Counted from the stretch's first letter, positions 1 to 12,012 are shown. The stretch: DNA of 64,000 nt from Mortierella sp. BCC40632 (GCA_011634665.1 WAEK01000005.1:1676001-1740000), one strand, 5' to 3'. Numbers and translations: made by a program. Notes: generated from the sequence alone by a model not told the origin.

Positions 1-1
1 G

Positions 2-157
2 TGTTGGGCAAATAGACCGTCTGTCGGCTCTAAAGATCGCCGAGGAGACCCAAGCAAGCCTAACGCCACATTTATGAAGGATATGTTCGAAGTCGGGTTT
101 GTGGAGATCAAACCACCGCGCGAGGAGCGGCACGAAAAAGCATTCCTTGAAGACTAA
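2..157 (+). CDS. possible 3' end of a protein-coding gene cut by the window edge
   Basis: One frame is open from the left edge to a TAA at 155-157. It encodes about 51 residues of mixed, protein-like composition with a charged C-terminus ending in LED. No family is recognised. It may be a last exon, but no splice acceptor can be judged because the start lies outside the window. An open stretch this short can occur by chance, so confidence is low. Confidence 0.25.
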   Translation, partial: CWANRPSVGSKDRRGDPSKPNATFMKDMFEVGFVEIKPPREERHEKAFLED

Positions 158-1457
158 TGGGCACTGGCTACATTTGCCAAAGATGCGATCGACTATTATT
201 TACGCTATAGTCGCCCAGTTGAAACTATGATGCCTTCAAGTCTTTAGCAAATACATTTGTTACGATTACTGTAAGTGAGTGCATTGTGAGGTGAGGCTTC
301 TTAATGCGAGCAGTCCGTACCATTCCTGTTGAAAGATCATCCATAGGACATCAATTGATCTTGTAAAAGCTAGACTTCATATCGGGCCACTACTTTGGCA
401 ACAAGTCGGGAATCCTCCTCGTGATATGAATGACCGTTTCTGGATCTATCATGTTGCTGCACATTATAAAGGTAACTTGCATGTATCACATAGCTCATAC
501 CTCTCTCCCTAGGACCGACTTTTTTAGGCCATTCAGATCACGCTAAGTTCAGCAAAACAACGGAGAGCCAATTACCTTTTCGCCAGTTCTCTTTCCCTTG
601 CTTGACAAGCCTGTATCGCCCCCGTTTGCATCATGCTTTGCTTCACACTTTCTACTTCAGCCTTGAATCGTCGCAGCTTTTTAACAACTTTTCCGTCGCA
701 GTTGGTACTATTCTTTCTTATCAATGGATTATGCAGTGTGCCATGTTCAGGGTAGATGGACAGTGGATAGTAAGATTCATGGCAGCATCTGAAGTACTTA
801 TTTAACAGAGGGTAGGACACTAATGGGAAATGTAACGCATACAATTTAGCTGATAGTAGCCAATGGAATTGGAAGAATAGGCGGCGTTTATCTATTTAAG
901 AATATTTAACACAGGTACTTGCGATAAAATGAAATATGCAGTAAACTTGTTCTCAGAAGTTCTTGACCATACAAGGCCAGAGTTCCAATAGCAATCATTT
1001 CGCCTTTTTACACTATTCTATTCAAAAAGTTTGCCTGGCTGGAATGGGGAGATTCGCTGATTTGTCATGCACAAGCTTGGCGTGGATTGGGGTGACAACA
1101 TGGGTGAGGGATGCAGGACATGTTTGCAGGTGATCTCAAGTGTCCTGACCTGTTTGCTCACGACGAGCATACATTATTGAGAGGCCAACAAGAGAGACCC
1201 ATTGTGTCCATGTAAGGCGCACCTATTTGAGGGATACATCGGATGAACCGTCTGTTGCCCTTGGCTTCTTTACTAAATAATTCTGTAGGATCCGGTGTAG
1301 TTCAAAATAGTGTCCACGTAACCAAACTTCTAGTTTAAATTAGAGAACCAAAGACTTCTTCCGAACAGCATATCAGAATCGTTATCATGGCGAATGAGCT
1401 GCTGCTGCTGCTTGCGGGGGTCCTTGATAAAGAGAGAGATCTTTACTGACTTCGCCA

Positions 1458-1488
<31 letters not shown>

Positions 1489-2076
1489 CCAGTTCGTAAA
1501 AGTTGAGGCACATGTCGTTGCCTGGAGTCCTAGATTTTGAATCCCTGCACCTTGGTCATTTCATTGAGATCCACCTCTATTAAAAAACCGTCCATTAACA
1601 CCAGACAGTGGAGACCAACTAAATGAGACCAACTGAAGAAGCTCAAATAAGATGGACTAACTAATGGACCAGCTAAAGGAGGACAGACGAGTTATTCGTG
1701 CTTGGTAATAGTCATCACATGCTCCAATATTCACAACACAATCCTATCTCAACACCCCTGCCCTGCCTTGAGCGAATTTTATGAGCAATGGTATGGGTCA
1801 TGTTATTAGTAGTGGTTTGAAAACATCATGAATCTGACATTGTCGTTTATTTTCGATGATTGAGATTCTTTGGATCGTACTCAAAACAGCGCCAAGACCT
1901 TCCTCCTTATGTAAAGAAGCTCATTTACTTCCGTGAGCCCTCAATATATCCATATTTAACCTTTTCAATGCTTCGACTATTGCGGATGAAACTGCTTCAT
2001 GGAATTCCGTACACTTTTACGCAGGCTATGATTCTATTTTATTCGAGCCAATAGGACTATCATAAACCCACACTTT
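158..2076. other. intergenic DNA, no gene seen
   Basis: No ORF here resembles a protein; short frames are interrupted in all directions. A 24-nt poly-A tract lies near 1,459-1,482. A loose repeat of GACCAACT/GGACTAACT-like words lies around 1,610-1,690. I see nothing else. Confidence 0.5.
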
Positions 2077-4473
2077 TTAGTCTTCAAACTGCACAAGGGC
2101 TACCTCTTCAAAGTATCGGACCTTCTTACTCCCCTCGCCCGATGCATTATCTCCATCAGCACTAACAGCAGAAGTAGTAGTTTTAGAGGGCTTCTCAAAG
2201 CAGTCGTTAGCACAGCTATAAATCAGGATCGTTCCCCACTCCATTCCAACATTGAACAGGTCTGCGCCTTTTCTTGACCCGAGACTCTTGACCTCTTCCT
2301 CAGAAAGATTCTTGAATGAGGTGACATCAAGCATCGACAATAGATGAGGCATTAGCTGCATCTCGAATCCTCTTGGTCCATGACAGACTGGACACCGTGG
2401 GATCCGATGTGCGCTTGGCATGGTGTGTTTCGAGTGCTGTTTTGCGTTTGCGGGCAAGAGCTGTTGAGCAACCGCATCCGAGTAGCTGAAGAGTAAAGGT
2501 GCTCCAGGGAAATCGTATCGAATACACTGTTGGGGCCAGGACTGAACTCTTTCTGTAAACTTTTTGAAGGCCTTGTCCACTCCTTTGGGGAGGGTCGCCT
2601 TCTCATAGGCCTCACCACTCCAGGTAGCGCCTGAGGATTTGCTGTTGGATTCATTCTCAGGCTCTTCGTCATCCTCGGCTTGATCTTCGAGGCTCATGAA
2701 ATGTCCGTAGCGCTGTCTGATCTCCTCATCTTCGTCTTCATCCTCAAGTACCTCCTCGGAAATGTAGAGGTAGTGGGGCCCAAACCTCTTTGGATTTTCT
2801 GGCCATTCGGCTGACTCTATTTAATAAAAGAAAAAAGAAAAGTGAGAATAGTTGCTGTTAGTGCTATCAGCTATGTCCAAAGGAGAAGGATGAGAGATAG
2901 TGCCTCTCTCTACACTGTATTGCATATTATATCCTTTACCTTCTTCTGGTTCATCTTCTGAGTCGTCAGTTGGCTCATCTTCTGGCTTCTTTGAAAGGTT
3001 AGACGAAGCAATGCTAGCGAAGGATTTTTCTGCTGCCGCACTAGCAGAACCTAAGCCAAAACTTGGGGGAGGGGCAAATAGATTTGATCCGCCGGACTCC
3101 TGTCATAGAGACATCGAGTGAAAGGAAAGAACCCGTTTGGTAGTTAGGATCCTGTTGATTTTTTCAAAAAGAAGTATCCATTCATGAAGACTCGGTAATT
3201 TCTGTTTGCTTCATTTTGTGGGCAGGCTGACGATAAATACCGATGCAAAAGGGTTACTAAACCCGGATCCTGACCCACCAAACAGCGAGTTGCTCAAATT
3301 TGATGTTCCTGGGGTCGCGAAAGGCTAATTACAGGAAATATAAAGTAGAGCATTTTGCTACAAGTTTAGTATGTACCTCTCAATGTGATTGAATGAATCC
3401 AATTCTGGCCATATCTCCTTTTATTACATTCACAAAGGCTGGAGCCGCGGGCTTCGTGGCAGACGCGGGCATGGAGGGCTTGGTTTTTTTGGCGAGCTTG
3501 TGTGCGTACTCTGGATTCAGCTTTAGGGCACGAACTACACGGAAGCTAGCGAGTTATTAGCGTAGCAACAAAAGCAGGGGAAAGAAATTAGTGCGCCGTC
3601 GACCACCCCACTGAGTGGCATCCATGCATTGCCCTTTGGAGAGTAAGAATGAGACTTACCTTTCCTTCATGCGCATGCAGCGACGCTGATTACACGCCCA
3701 GACATAAACAACACGATCATAGGCAGAGGTTTCGAGAGGAACATAAGCTTGTACGAGTAGGAACATATTCTGACCACAAGATCCGCAAATCCCGTATTTC
3801 GAAGGTGCTGCGATTTCATGGTCTAGCCAATTCTATTGATAGTATAGAGGGGACCGGGGGAAGGAAATGTTCAAATAATGCCAGGGATATCTCAATTGTG
3901 GATATGAAAATCGGGTAAGGGTTTAGAGCACCCTTTCCAATCCTGTTCTGCAAGCATAGTATAAACCTGTAACAGCCGTTTTACAGATAACATGATAGAT
4001 TGATTACTTACAGGAATGCCGCCAATCTTAGTCACAAAAGGGTCTGTGTCCTCCTCAGGATCCATCGGGGTATCAGGCAGTCCCAGCAAGACAGGGCTAG
4101 ACTTCTTAGGAGCCGCTTTAGTCTTGTTGGTGACAACATTGTGCGACGACTGCAATTCCGGCACGGGGACCTTCTTGATATGGGTCTTTGTATTTATAGA
4201 AACTGACGATCCAATAAAGGAGTGAGCCTCGATGATGGCACCACCCTTGTTGCTGGTCATGGAGGACGAAGCATTGGTCTTATTGCTGGTCTTTTTCCCG
4301 CCTCCACTCCCGCTCCCGCTACCACTCCCACCGTTGTTGGTGCCTTGGTGACCATTGCCATGGCTGTTCTTCTGTTTACTCTTGTTTACATTAAAGTTTC
4401 CATTTTTTGTGTCCTTTGTGTTTGTAGTAGATTTGTCGGCTTTGCCTGATTTCGTTGCATTTCGCTTGTCCAT
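2077..4473 (-). CDS. TSR4: TSR4 / PDCD2-family protein (40S ribosome biogenesis chaperone)
   Basis: Six exons read leftwards: 4473-4012, 3832-3660, 3545-3428, 3324-3241, 3099-2940 and 2816-2077. All have GT-AG introns and the phases agree, giving 578 residues. The usual family start (LLGLPDTPMD) appears only near residue 128, then TKIGGIP, WLD and a cysteine pair (CGSCG) with the MFLLVQAYVPL stretch. The C-terminal PDCD2_C domain has FPGAPLL, a CPVCHG pair, EWGTILIYSC and a closing CANDC. Yeast Tsr4 binds Rps2/uS5 during translation and 20S pre-rRNA processing; the same role here is inferred. Unusual: about 125 residues of Lys/Asn/Ser/Gly-rich sequence precede the conserved region, so the true start may be later. 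An acidic linker (DEDEDEEE-like) lies in the middle. Confidence 0.88.
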
Positions 4474-4509
4474 CTTGACCCCAGAGCTGTTGGATGACGG
4501 TTTGGCCCC

Positions 4510-4542
<33 letters not shown>

Positions 4543-4652
4543 TGTGACTGCCTGTTTGATAAATACATTTATTTGGCTGGAGGACGATGTCTACATGCCC
4601 GCCCTTCAAAGAGAGGAGGAGGGGGGAACTCAACATCAAGGTCCCGTCATAT
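4474..4652. other. short intergenic region with a long poly-A tract
   Basis: This lies between the TSR4 start and the 3' end of the F-box gene. It contains an A tract at about 4,510-4,538. It presumably includes the TSR4 promoter, but I see no defined element. Confidence 0.5.
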
Positions 4653-6619
4653 TCACCCTGAAAACTGCTGTCCAGGTGGTGCATTGTTCGGGTCCACGTT
4701 ATAGCCCCTTTGTGATGAAGCCGTATCTGTTCTTGTTGCGGAAGATGGGAGTGAAGAAGATCCTGTTAAGGCTCTCTGCGGCTGTGGCTCTACTTGAACC
4801 GCATTGAGATCAATCGGTACTACCTGGCGGGCGGCTCTAGATCTAAAAAATTTGTGGGCGCTCTGAATATCTGGCATTCCTCTGAGCGCATTGTGAATCC
4901 AAGAGTTTGCCGTTGAAGGGTAGTATTCTTCACCCTCATCGTTGACAACATCGTCCATGGCTGCATCCTCGTCCTTTTTGTTCACAGTGCTTTGTAGTAC
5001 ACGTGTGGGGTCATCAACGTTTACTAAACGCACATAATCAATATAGAGACCACTCTTCCACCTGATCCAGAGACACATGACGAGAGAGGAGGAGAGATGG
5101 AGGGAGAGACTTGCGTCAGTAATGTTGGTAACACAAACAGGCTGGATCGTCGTTTCCCCGCAATGAGCGCATTGAACTATATTGAGCGCATAGAGCTTAC
5201 CCATCGTGATTTCGGATCTGGACAAATACTCCTTGATAGCCATCCTCCACGACAAGTTCACCTGGCAATTCGAGTGTAGTAAACTCTTTAGAGAACAATT
5301 TCCGGAATGGCTTTCGGTTTACATTGGTCACTGTCAAGTCCGTGTGCGTCATAAACTCTTGGATGGATCTTGGCTGAAACAGCGTCGTGCTTGGGTAATT
5401 CACCAAGTCTGTAGTATCCTGAGAGACGAGTGGATATTCAGAGAGGTTTTATCGTTAGTACGGTATTCTTAAAAAGGCGTCCCCGCCCTCTCCCAAAATA
5501 GAGAGACAATACAAAAAAAAAAAAAAAAAAATTACCTCTTCCTGATCAAAGAGTACGGTTCGGAATTCAGAGTTGATGACCGGCCCCTCGCTTGTCAGGC
5601 TGACCCTCCACTGAATCTTGTACCTCCCTGGGGGAACACCATAAAACTTTGCAGAAACATCCATCCACCACACAGACTTCAACTCTGCGACCTCACCGAA
5701 TCGGCTTTGTTTGCTGTCTATCATGGCCCAATACCGATTGCCGAGGTGATGGATTGCGATGTCCCGAGCCGGGAGCAATGTCTTTGCTATGAAGGTCAAA
5801 GGGTAGGAAGGTCGTATGTTAGTTAGCTGGCTCTGGCTCATAGCAATGTCTTGTCCTGGGTGCATGCAACGTTGCCAAGAGTACAACACAGGTCCTGCGG
5901 TAACGAGTATCCAAATGTCCATTGGCGGAGTGTTCGAAGGGAAAGGGCCACTTTTGACGTCGGGGTCATAAAAAAAAGAAAGCGGACTTACAATAATGCT
6001 TATACAGCTTGACGAGTTCCTGTCTTGGCACGTCCTTGGTCCTTCGAAGATCTACCTTCTTAGCTTTGCCCTTTTCTCTGGTTTGAGGCATAGTATCTGA
6101 ACATCTTTCATTGGCATCCTCACTGTCCGAGTAGGGGAGTGAGGGCGTATGGTTGTGTACGTGGATAGGGCCGAGGTAAGGCGATGATGTCGCGGATATG
6201 TTCGGTGTCGACGAGTGCGAGGAGACGGTCGAGCTACTCTGTGGGTCTTGATGATTATGGTGCGGATCGAGAAAAGCTTCGCCAACGCTGTTGCTGCTAC
6301 TGCTATTCCTGATAGTGCCAAGAGGAGGCTCTCTAGGTGATGGAGGAGGTGAAGAAGCTGGCTTTTGTAGGGGTGTGTCCTTTTGCAAGTGTTGCTCAAG
6401 AAGGCGCTGACCAAAGCGGGAGGAGAAGCGCCAGTGCCAGACATAGTGCGAGTTAACCGTATTGTGAATGCTACGGCTGAGCTGAAGGAAGCGGCCAAAC
6501 TCTCGGCATGGCAACACAAACGCAATCTGGATGAGCACTTCTGGAGGCATGGTGTTGAGGGAAGGAGGAGGGTCCCTTGGGATGGCGGGCCGAGTAGTTG
6601 GTTGAATGTCCATGTCCAT
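4653..6619 (-). CDS. F-box protein with C-terminal PP2-like (phloem-lectin-like) domain
   Basis: Probable exons are 6619-6006, 5950-5536, 5418-5201 and 5061-4653, giving about 551 residues. An F-box lies at about residues 23-60 (LNTMPPEVLIQIAFVLP...). A Ser/Pro-rich, low-complexity linker follows. The second half matches the PP2-like fold seen in plant F-box/PP2 proteins: RYWAMIDSKQSRFGEVAEL, then KSVWWMDVSAKF and GRYKIQWRVSL. The family expectation is a substrate receptor of an SCF ubiquitin ligase, possibly recognising glycosylated or specific peptide ligands; this is inference. The first intron is uncertain. The strongest donor (GTAAGT at 5,991) breaks the frame by one base, whereas a weaker donor (GTATAA at 6,005) keeps it. 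The C-terminal about 60 residues are Pro/Gln/Ser-rich. (CCA)n repeats lie upstream of the ATG. Confidence 0.75.
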
Positions 6620-7094
6620 GAGAGAGAGATGCTTTTAATGTAGGTTGTGGTAGTGGTAGTGGTGGTAAGTAGAAGTGGTGGTGGTGGTGGTGGTGGTGAG
6701 ATGAGAACGAGATGAGATGAGAATGTGTTGTATCTTAAATAGAGAAAAGTGGGCGGGTGTGGTTGTGGAGAGGGAGCGAAAAATCATGCTCGTCGACTGT
6801 CTCTCCACTGAGACCAAGACTACCAAAGATGGAAACGGCGTGGGAGTCCTCGTGTCATGCATTGTCGTGCAGACGGAGGTCAGAGAGCCAAACTCCCTGG
6901 TAAAGAAAATCCCCTCCTTCCGCATGACCAGGTTCTCTCTCCCTCCTCCTTCCCCCCTACTCCTAAGCCTGGGTACTGCTACCCCGTCCCAGCTACTGCG
7001 ATCATTGAACAAGCCTTGCAAAGTCATGCTCTTCCGTGTTCAATTCATTTATTTTAATTCAGGGCTAAAATACTTTCTTCAAATTATCATTCGC
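6620..7094. promoter_or_regulatory. intergenic region upstream of the F-box gene
   Basis: This 475-nt stretch lies upstream of the F-box gene and downstream of the Kre9-like gene. It begins with a GGT/CCA trinucleotide microsatellite at about 6,648-6,695, directly before the F-box ATG. It probably holds the F-box promoter and the 3' UTR of its neighbour. No specific site is identified. Confidence 0.4.
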
Positions 7095-8333
7095 TTAGAT
7101 AGGCACTCCAAAGATTCCAAAAACGAGGGCAACTGTTCCAGCGACGCCTCCAACGAGAGCACCAACTACAGACCCAACTTGGCCAAAGAAACTTCCACCA
7201 AGGTAGCCCAGGGCAAGAGCTCCTCCAGCAACTGTGGTCGCAACAATGGCCGTGCTTGGGATCAAGGACCCGTGTGAGATTTCAGTCACAGCCTGCTTAG
7301 GCTCTTCTTTCATGTCATTAGGCGGCGTGGTTTTGGACATAGTCTGGCTTTGAGAAATGGTCTCACCTCCTTCAGCTGGCTGACCCGTACCCTCAGCAAC
7401 TGGGACGATATTGTTATTGGTATTGGTGTTCATGTCCACCGGCGCTGAAGCTTGCTCAGGCTGTAGCATTCCAGCTGCCGGAATGAGGGGCTGTTCAGAA
7501 CTTGAGCTGCCTTCGGGCACAGCTACTTCCACGGAGGCAGAGGAGGCTTGACTTTCCTTGTTGACTGCAGCCTCGTTATGCTCCTTTTGCAGTAGCGCGA
7601 AATTCGCAGAAAAGCTGCTAGGACCCGACTCTTCTCGGCGTTTGAGCTCTGAGCGTTGGGGCTTGGTTTCGTCGTTGCCTTGGATCTTGAAGCGGCGGGG
7701 TGCATTAATGTCATTGATAGTAAAGGGTCCTGCGTTGCCAACGAGCTTGATACCGTCCTGAGACCGTGTCTCCACTCTAACATAGTAGTCCGCAGGCTTC
7801 CGCACTTTGTCTGCCTTTGTCACTTGGTTTGTTGGAATGTTCCAAACGTATTGCGTGGTACCCTCATGAATCTAGAGAGAATAAGGTCATCGTGGTAACA
7901 TAGACAGGTTATTAACAAGATGAGAGATACTGTATTTAGAATCGCTCATTGCAAGTTCAGAAGTCAACATTGTCCCTCAGACTAAGCTTACTCCATCTGC
8001 AATCACTTCATGATAGTCAAATTTGACTTTGTTGCCACGAAGCTCAGGGTTGTTATAAAGATGGATTGTCCAAGGGGCAGCAGCCTCGGCACCACCGCAT
8101 TGCCCTGTCCCGTAGTTGACTCGCACAAAGAACCCCGGTTGGTATGTGGCACCAGAAGAAGGAGTGAGGATCTGGACACAGTTGACCTCATCTCGCTGCC
8201 ACTTTTGCCTTGGGTTAAAAGGAAGGGATCTTGTCTCGAGTTCTGGAGAAAGCGGGGCTGCAGGTGCAGCATGGACCCAGCAAGACCCGGCAAAGAAACA
8301 GAGCAAACCAAGAGCAGATGAGGGACTCCGCAT
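7095..8333 (-). CDS. secreted Kre9/Knh1-like cell-surface protein with glycine-zipper-like tail
   Basis: Two exons (8333-7992 and 7871-7095) join in phase 0 to give 372 residues. The first about 22 residues form a signal peptide (ALGLLCFFAGSCWVHA). Residues about 45-165 look like the Ig-like N-terminal domain of Kre9/Knh1-type Ser/Thr-rich fungal surface proteins: QILTPSSGATYQPGFFVRVNYG-like start, then WTIHLYNN and, after the splice, YYVRVETRS. A long Ser/Thr/Pro/Glu-rich region follows. The last about 55 residues are strikingly Gly/Ala/Val-rich with GxxxG spacing and end in GIFGVPI. The family acts in cell-wall beta-glucan or surface assembly; that role is inferred. The tail could be a GPI signal or a membrane segment. 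It is too long for a typical GPI signal and has alternating glycine-zipper character. Divergent from CSN1 across about 760 nt. Confidence 0.65.
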
Positions 8334-9097
8334 TGTCGTGTAAAGTTGGAACTTGGTTTCTTAGATAGAGAAGAAAGATTGTCAAGTGTGAGTAGTGTAT
8401 CAGGAAAAAGCGAGTGAGTGTAGTATCGCGCTGCTATTTTTTTTCTGCCGTTGGGGATTGAGGATGATTTGAGCAAAGACGTTGGGCGGCTGACGCTTTA
8501 TATTGCTCAGTTGAGGCGCGGTCAGTTCTGTTTGATCCTTGATGGGCGTAACAACAAGAGCGGGCGCCCGGTGGTGTACGCTATTCAGGTCCCGCCACTA
8601 TGGCGATCGCGGCAATGGAGGAATCGAGATTCTCTGCCGTGCTTACCTGGGTTGAGAGAACGCGTCTCTGGGCGCTGAGATTTCCTAGGCACACAAGCAT
8701 ACAGAACAGGAGACCATTACAAAGATGTACAGCAATAGCTTTAGAACCAAAGCCACTTGCTGTGACTTGCCTTAGCTCAACCTGGAAGCGTCTGGTGCGA
8801 GGGGCGCAGAACTAAAGGGTCTCATTCAGCAGAGGAGGGCGACGTGTCCCTGTCCTCATTCCTTCATTTGCCATCAGTCTATCCATTATCCATCGCAAGC
8901 AGACGAGGGTACATTCTTCATTCCTACATCGACCATTTCCAACGCTGTGCAAGGCTCACGAATTGACGCGTCCAAGCGATATCTGGAACCAAGAATCTTG
9001 TCACTCCACAAACGCGTCCAAAGAGTCGCTCTCTCCTCCCTACTTCAATATCCAGAGACCTGTGCTAGAGCCGAGTCTGGTACCAAACCCTCTTCCT
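8334..9097. promoter_or_regulatory. divergent promoter region between the Kre9-like gene and CSN1
   Basis: 764 nt separate the two divergent start codons. A frame upstream of the CSN1 ATG is open without an ATG, so the CSN1 start at 9,098 is the first in-frame methionine. No defined motif is recognised. Confidence 0.4.
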
Positions 9098-11205
9098 ATG
9101 GACCCTCGACTCTCGCCCGATCCCGCGACCCTCTCTCCTAGCTCTGAAATGATGGACATGACTCCAGACAACCACAACGGCGCCGGTCAACATGGACATG
9201 CAGATGGCGACATGTTCAACTCCATCGACCAGCAGACTGCGGCAGATGCCACCGTGGGTACGCCGTCGTCTCTTTCAAATGTGACTATGGCTGCGGACGG
9301 TGCCACTCCTAGTGAACAGGCTACTGGGAACAACACTACACCCAAACGAAAGCGATTTGTTAAAGTTGTGGAAGTCGACACGCCTAACAATCTGGATCTG
9401 GATGCCTACATTGCTACCTACAAAGGTTCGTCCTTTACCAGTCTTGTGTTCTACATGAAGACTTGCAATGACAAGGAGGTTCACCTATTCTTTCCATTCT
9501 AACGCGTCTTGACTATTTCTAATTCGATTTGGCATCCAGGACATACCAAGATCAACCGCCTAGAATTCATCGCTGACCGTTGCCCTTCACTTCAGATTGA
9601 AGCTCTGAAGCTCGCCATCACAGAGCTCAAGAATACGCAGACCTTGAATGTCACGAAACTTTCCAACTTAGTCAAGAAGTTGAACGAGGCTGTGAAAGGG
9701 GGTGCCTCTGGTAGTACCAATGTCAGTAGCGATCTTTTAAGCCTGGATAAAGTCTGGGTTGACAACCAACTCCTCTTGGCGAAGCAGCAAACGGAGACTC
9801 TTGAAGGTGAACTAAAGAATTACAAAAGGAACTCTATCAAGGAGAGTGTCAGGGTGAGTACTGGGTTGGTTCTTTGAGAGAGAAACTAGTCAAGTTATTT
9901 CGGATTTTTAACACTAATGCTCTCCCTTTCTCTCCCTCTCTATAGATGGGATACATTGAGCTTGGTAACCATTACTATGAAGTTGGAGACTTGTCCAACG
10001 CACATCGATCTTATTCTCGAACTCGAGACTTTTGCACTACGCCAAAACACATGATGGAGCTCAGCATGAATGTCATCAAGGTATATCTATACCTCATATC
10101 TTAAGCACAGGAGTCTTCACAGCATGGGACTACTTCCTTTCGCGCTTCTAACAACATGGTTAATCCTTTTTAAATAGGTCAGCATCGAGCTAGGAAACTT
10201 TCCACATGTGTTGACGTATGTTGGCAAGGCAGAGTCGTCGTCAGAGGTTCCTCAGGACAAAGAACTGACAAAGGCAAAGCTCAAGGCTGCATCAGGTCTT
10301 GCCAATCTGGACCTCAACAAATACAACCTCGCTGCTCGCGACTTCCTCTCGATTGGAGAAGAGCTTGTTGGCCACCAGTATGGAGAGGTGATATCTGCAA
10401 ATGACATTGCCGTTTATGGAGGACTCTGTGCATTGGCCAGCTTTAACAGAGCTGATCTCAAGCGTCTTGTCATTGACAATGTTGGATTCCGCCAGTACTT
10501 GGAGCTGGAACCTCACATCCGTGATCTCATTCAAGGGTTTTACAATTCAAATTATTCACTTTGCCTTGACATTATGGATAAGTGGCGGGTACGTGTACAT
10601 GGGAGTATCTTTTTGTTGACGACAGGAACTTGAGCACTCCGCCTTCTCCTGGAATTAAGTGTTCTACACCTACTAATCTTACTTCATATCCTATATAACC
10701 ACAACAGAATGATTATTTGCTCGACATTCATTTGCACCCGCACATTGAAGCGCTTTACACTAACATCCGCAAAAAGGCCCTGGTCCAGTTCACAAGCCCA
10801 TTCATGACGGTTGACTTGAATAAGATGGCAAAGAGCTTTTCGACAACAGTGCCCATACTGGAGCAGGAGCTCGTGTCACTCATTATTAGTGGACAGATCG
10901 AGGCCCGGATTGATTCTCAACAAAAGATCCTTTGGGCTAAGCAGACCAACAAACGATCTGCGATCTTTGACCGTACAGCGGCAATGGGTCAGGACTATGA
11001 GCGTGACGCCAAGGGCTTGATCCTGCGGATGCAGATGATTAGTCACGGTCTAGTGGTGAAGGCGCCGTCTTCAGAAAAGGGAAATCCAGAACATATCACG
11101 GAGTCGGCTGGTTACTTTGAACATCCACATCGAGGCGGCGGAAGACCTGTGTTATTTGCTGACCCCCGGAGCATCTTGAGTAACTTTGCCACCCGTCAAC
11201 GTTAG
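9098..11205 (+). CDS. CSN1: COP9 signalosome subunit 1
   Basis: Five exons (9098-9425, 9540-9853, 9946-10080, 10178-10588, 10708-11205) join with consistent phases to give 561 residues. The middle has the RPN7-type helical repeat: GYIELGNHYYEVGDLSNA, then KAESSSE and KLKAASGLANLDLNKY. The PCI domain follows, with YGGLCALASFNRADLK, LVQFTSPFMTVDLNKMA, and the winged-helix end EQELVSLIISGQIEARID. This is the CSN1/GPS1 arrangement. CSN removes NEDD8 from cullins and so controls SCF ligases. The N-terminal about 100 residues are low complexity with a KRKR motif. An upstream in-frame TTG would add 45 residues, but ATG at 9,098 is preferred. The Rpn7 proteasome lid subunit is the main alternative; the C-terminal sequence favours CSN1. 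Confidence 0.9.
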
Positions 11206-11329
11206 AAATAGCTTTCGATTTCAAAGGCAATAAAAAGAAAAGAGAAAGAAGAAAAGAAAGAAAGAAAAAAAAAGCCACGCTGGCTTTTTGAGCCTTAATG
11301 GAATGAGTCCCAAACCATGATCTACAGAC

Positions 11330-11869
11330 ATGGAGCTGCAAGCATTGCTAGGACAACAGTTTGAATCGGGCGCAATCAAAGCCGTCTTGGAAAAGGTCAC
11401 CAAGAAAGCTCTGCCTGATGTCGGTGTGCCATCGCCTGAAGTAAAAGTGTATCGGGATGCTGTCTATTACTCATACAGGCCGCTTGGACTCTCACTAAAC
11501 TTTGAGCCAGACCAGCCCTTGTCCACGACCAAAGACGTCGCGCCACCCAACCTTTCAGTGCTGACACTTGTGGCCATTCACGTATACAAAGGTCCCACGG
11601 ACAAGTTTTCGACGTTCCCCATGCCTGTTGCCATCTTTGATCCCAGGAAAGCAGCAAAGGTTGAGGTGAGGATGGAGATGAAAGCACATGAAATAGTTGC
11701 GATATTGGGGGAGCCAGAAGAGAAGCAAGGAGGTGGACGGAGCGGCAACTGCTGGATTGGATACCAGAGGGTCATGGGCGTCTCCGTGGACTTTGCAGGG
11801 GCCAGCTGGGAAGACCGGGAAATGACACTTGGAAGTCTGACTCTGTCTCGTCCTGACAGCTCTCAATAA
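11330..11869 (+). CDS. conserved-looking protein of unknown function, 179 aa
   Basis: A single-exon ORF starts 125 nt after CSN1 on the same strand and begins MELQALLGQQ. Composition is balanced and globular, with no signal peptide or membrane segment. Notable stretches are YYSYRPLGLSLNFEP near residue 45, LVAIHVYKG, and GRSGNCWIGYQRVMGVSVDF near the C-terminus. I do not recognise the family. The regular alternation of hydrophobic residues suggests a beta-rich fold. A pyrimidine-rich stretch follows the stop. It may share a promoter region with CSN1's 3' end, but nothing shows co-regulation. Confidence 0.7.
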   Translation: MELQALLGQQFESGAIKAVLEKVTKKALPDVGVPSPEVKVYRDAVYYSYRPLGLSLNFEPDQPLSTTKDVAPPNLSVLTLVAIHVYKGPTDKFSTFPMPVAIFDPRKAAKVEVRMEMKAHEIVAILGEPEEKQGGGRSGNCWIGYQRVMGVSVDFAGASWEDREMTLGSLTLSRPDSSQ

Positions 11870-12012
11870 AAAAAAAAAGTGCGCGTTAGTGAGGAGTGGC
11901 TCTGTGCGCTACTCTCTTTCTCTTTCCCCTCTCTCTCCCATCTTCATTGCATCCCTTTGCCTGCAGCCCATAATTCCAACAGTTACTGCATCACTAAATT
12001 CATCAAAACGCA

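Noticed and set aside
4222..4807. Plus-strand ORFs antisense to TSR4
   Set aside because: They mirror the Gly/Ser/Asn codons and poly-A of the TSR4 gene and carry no domain.
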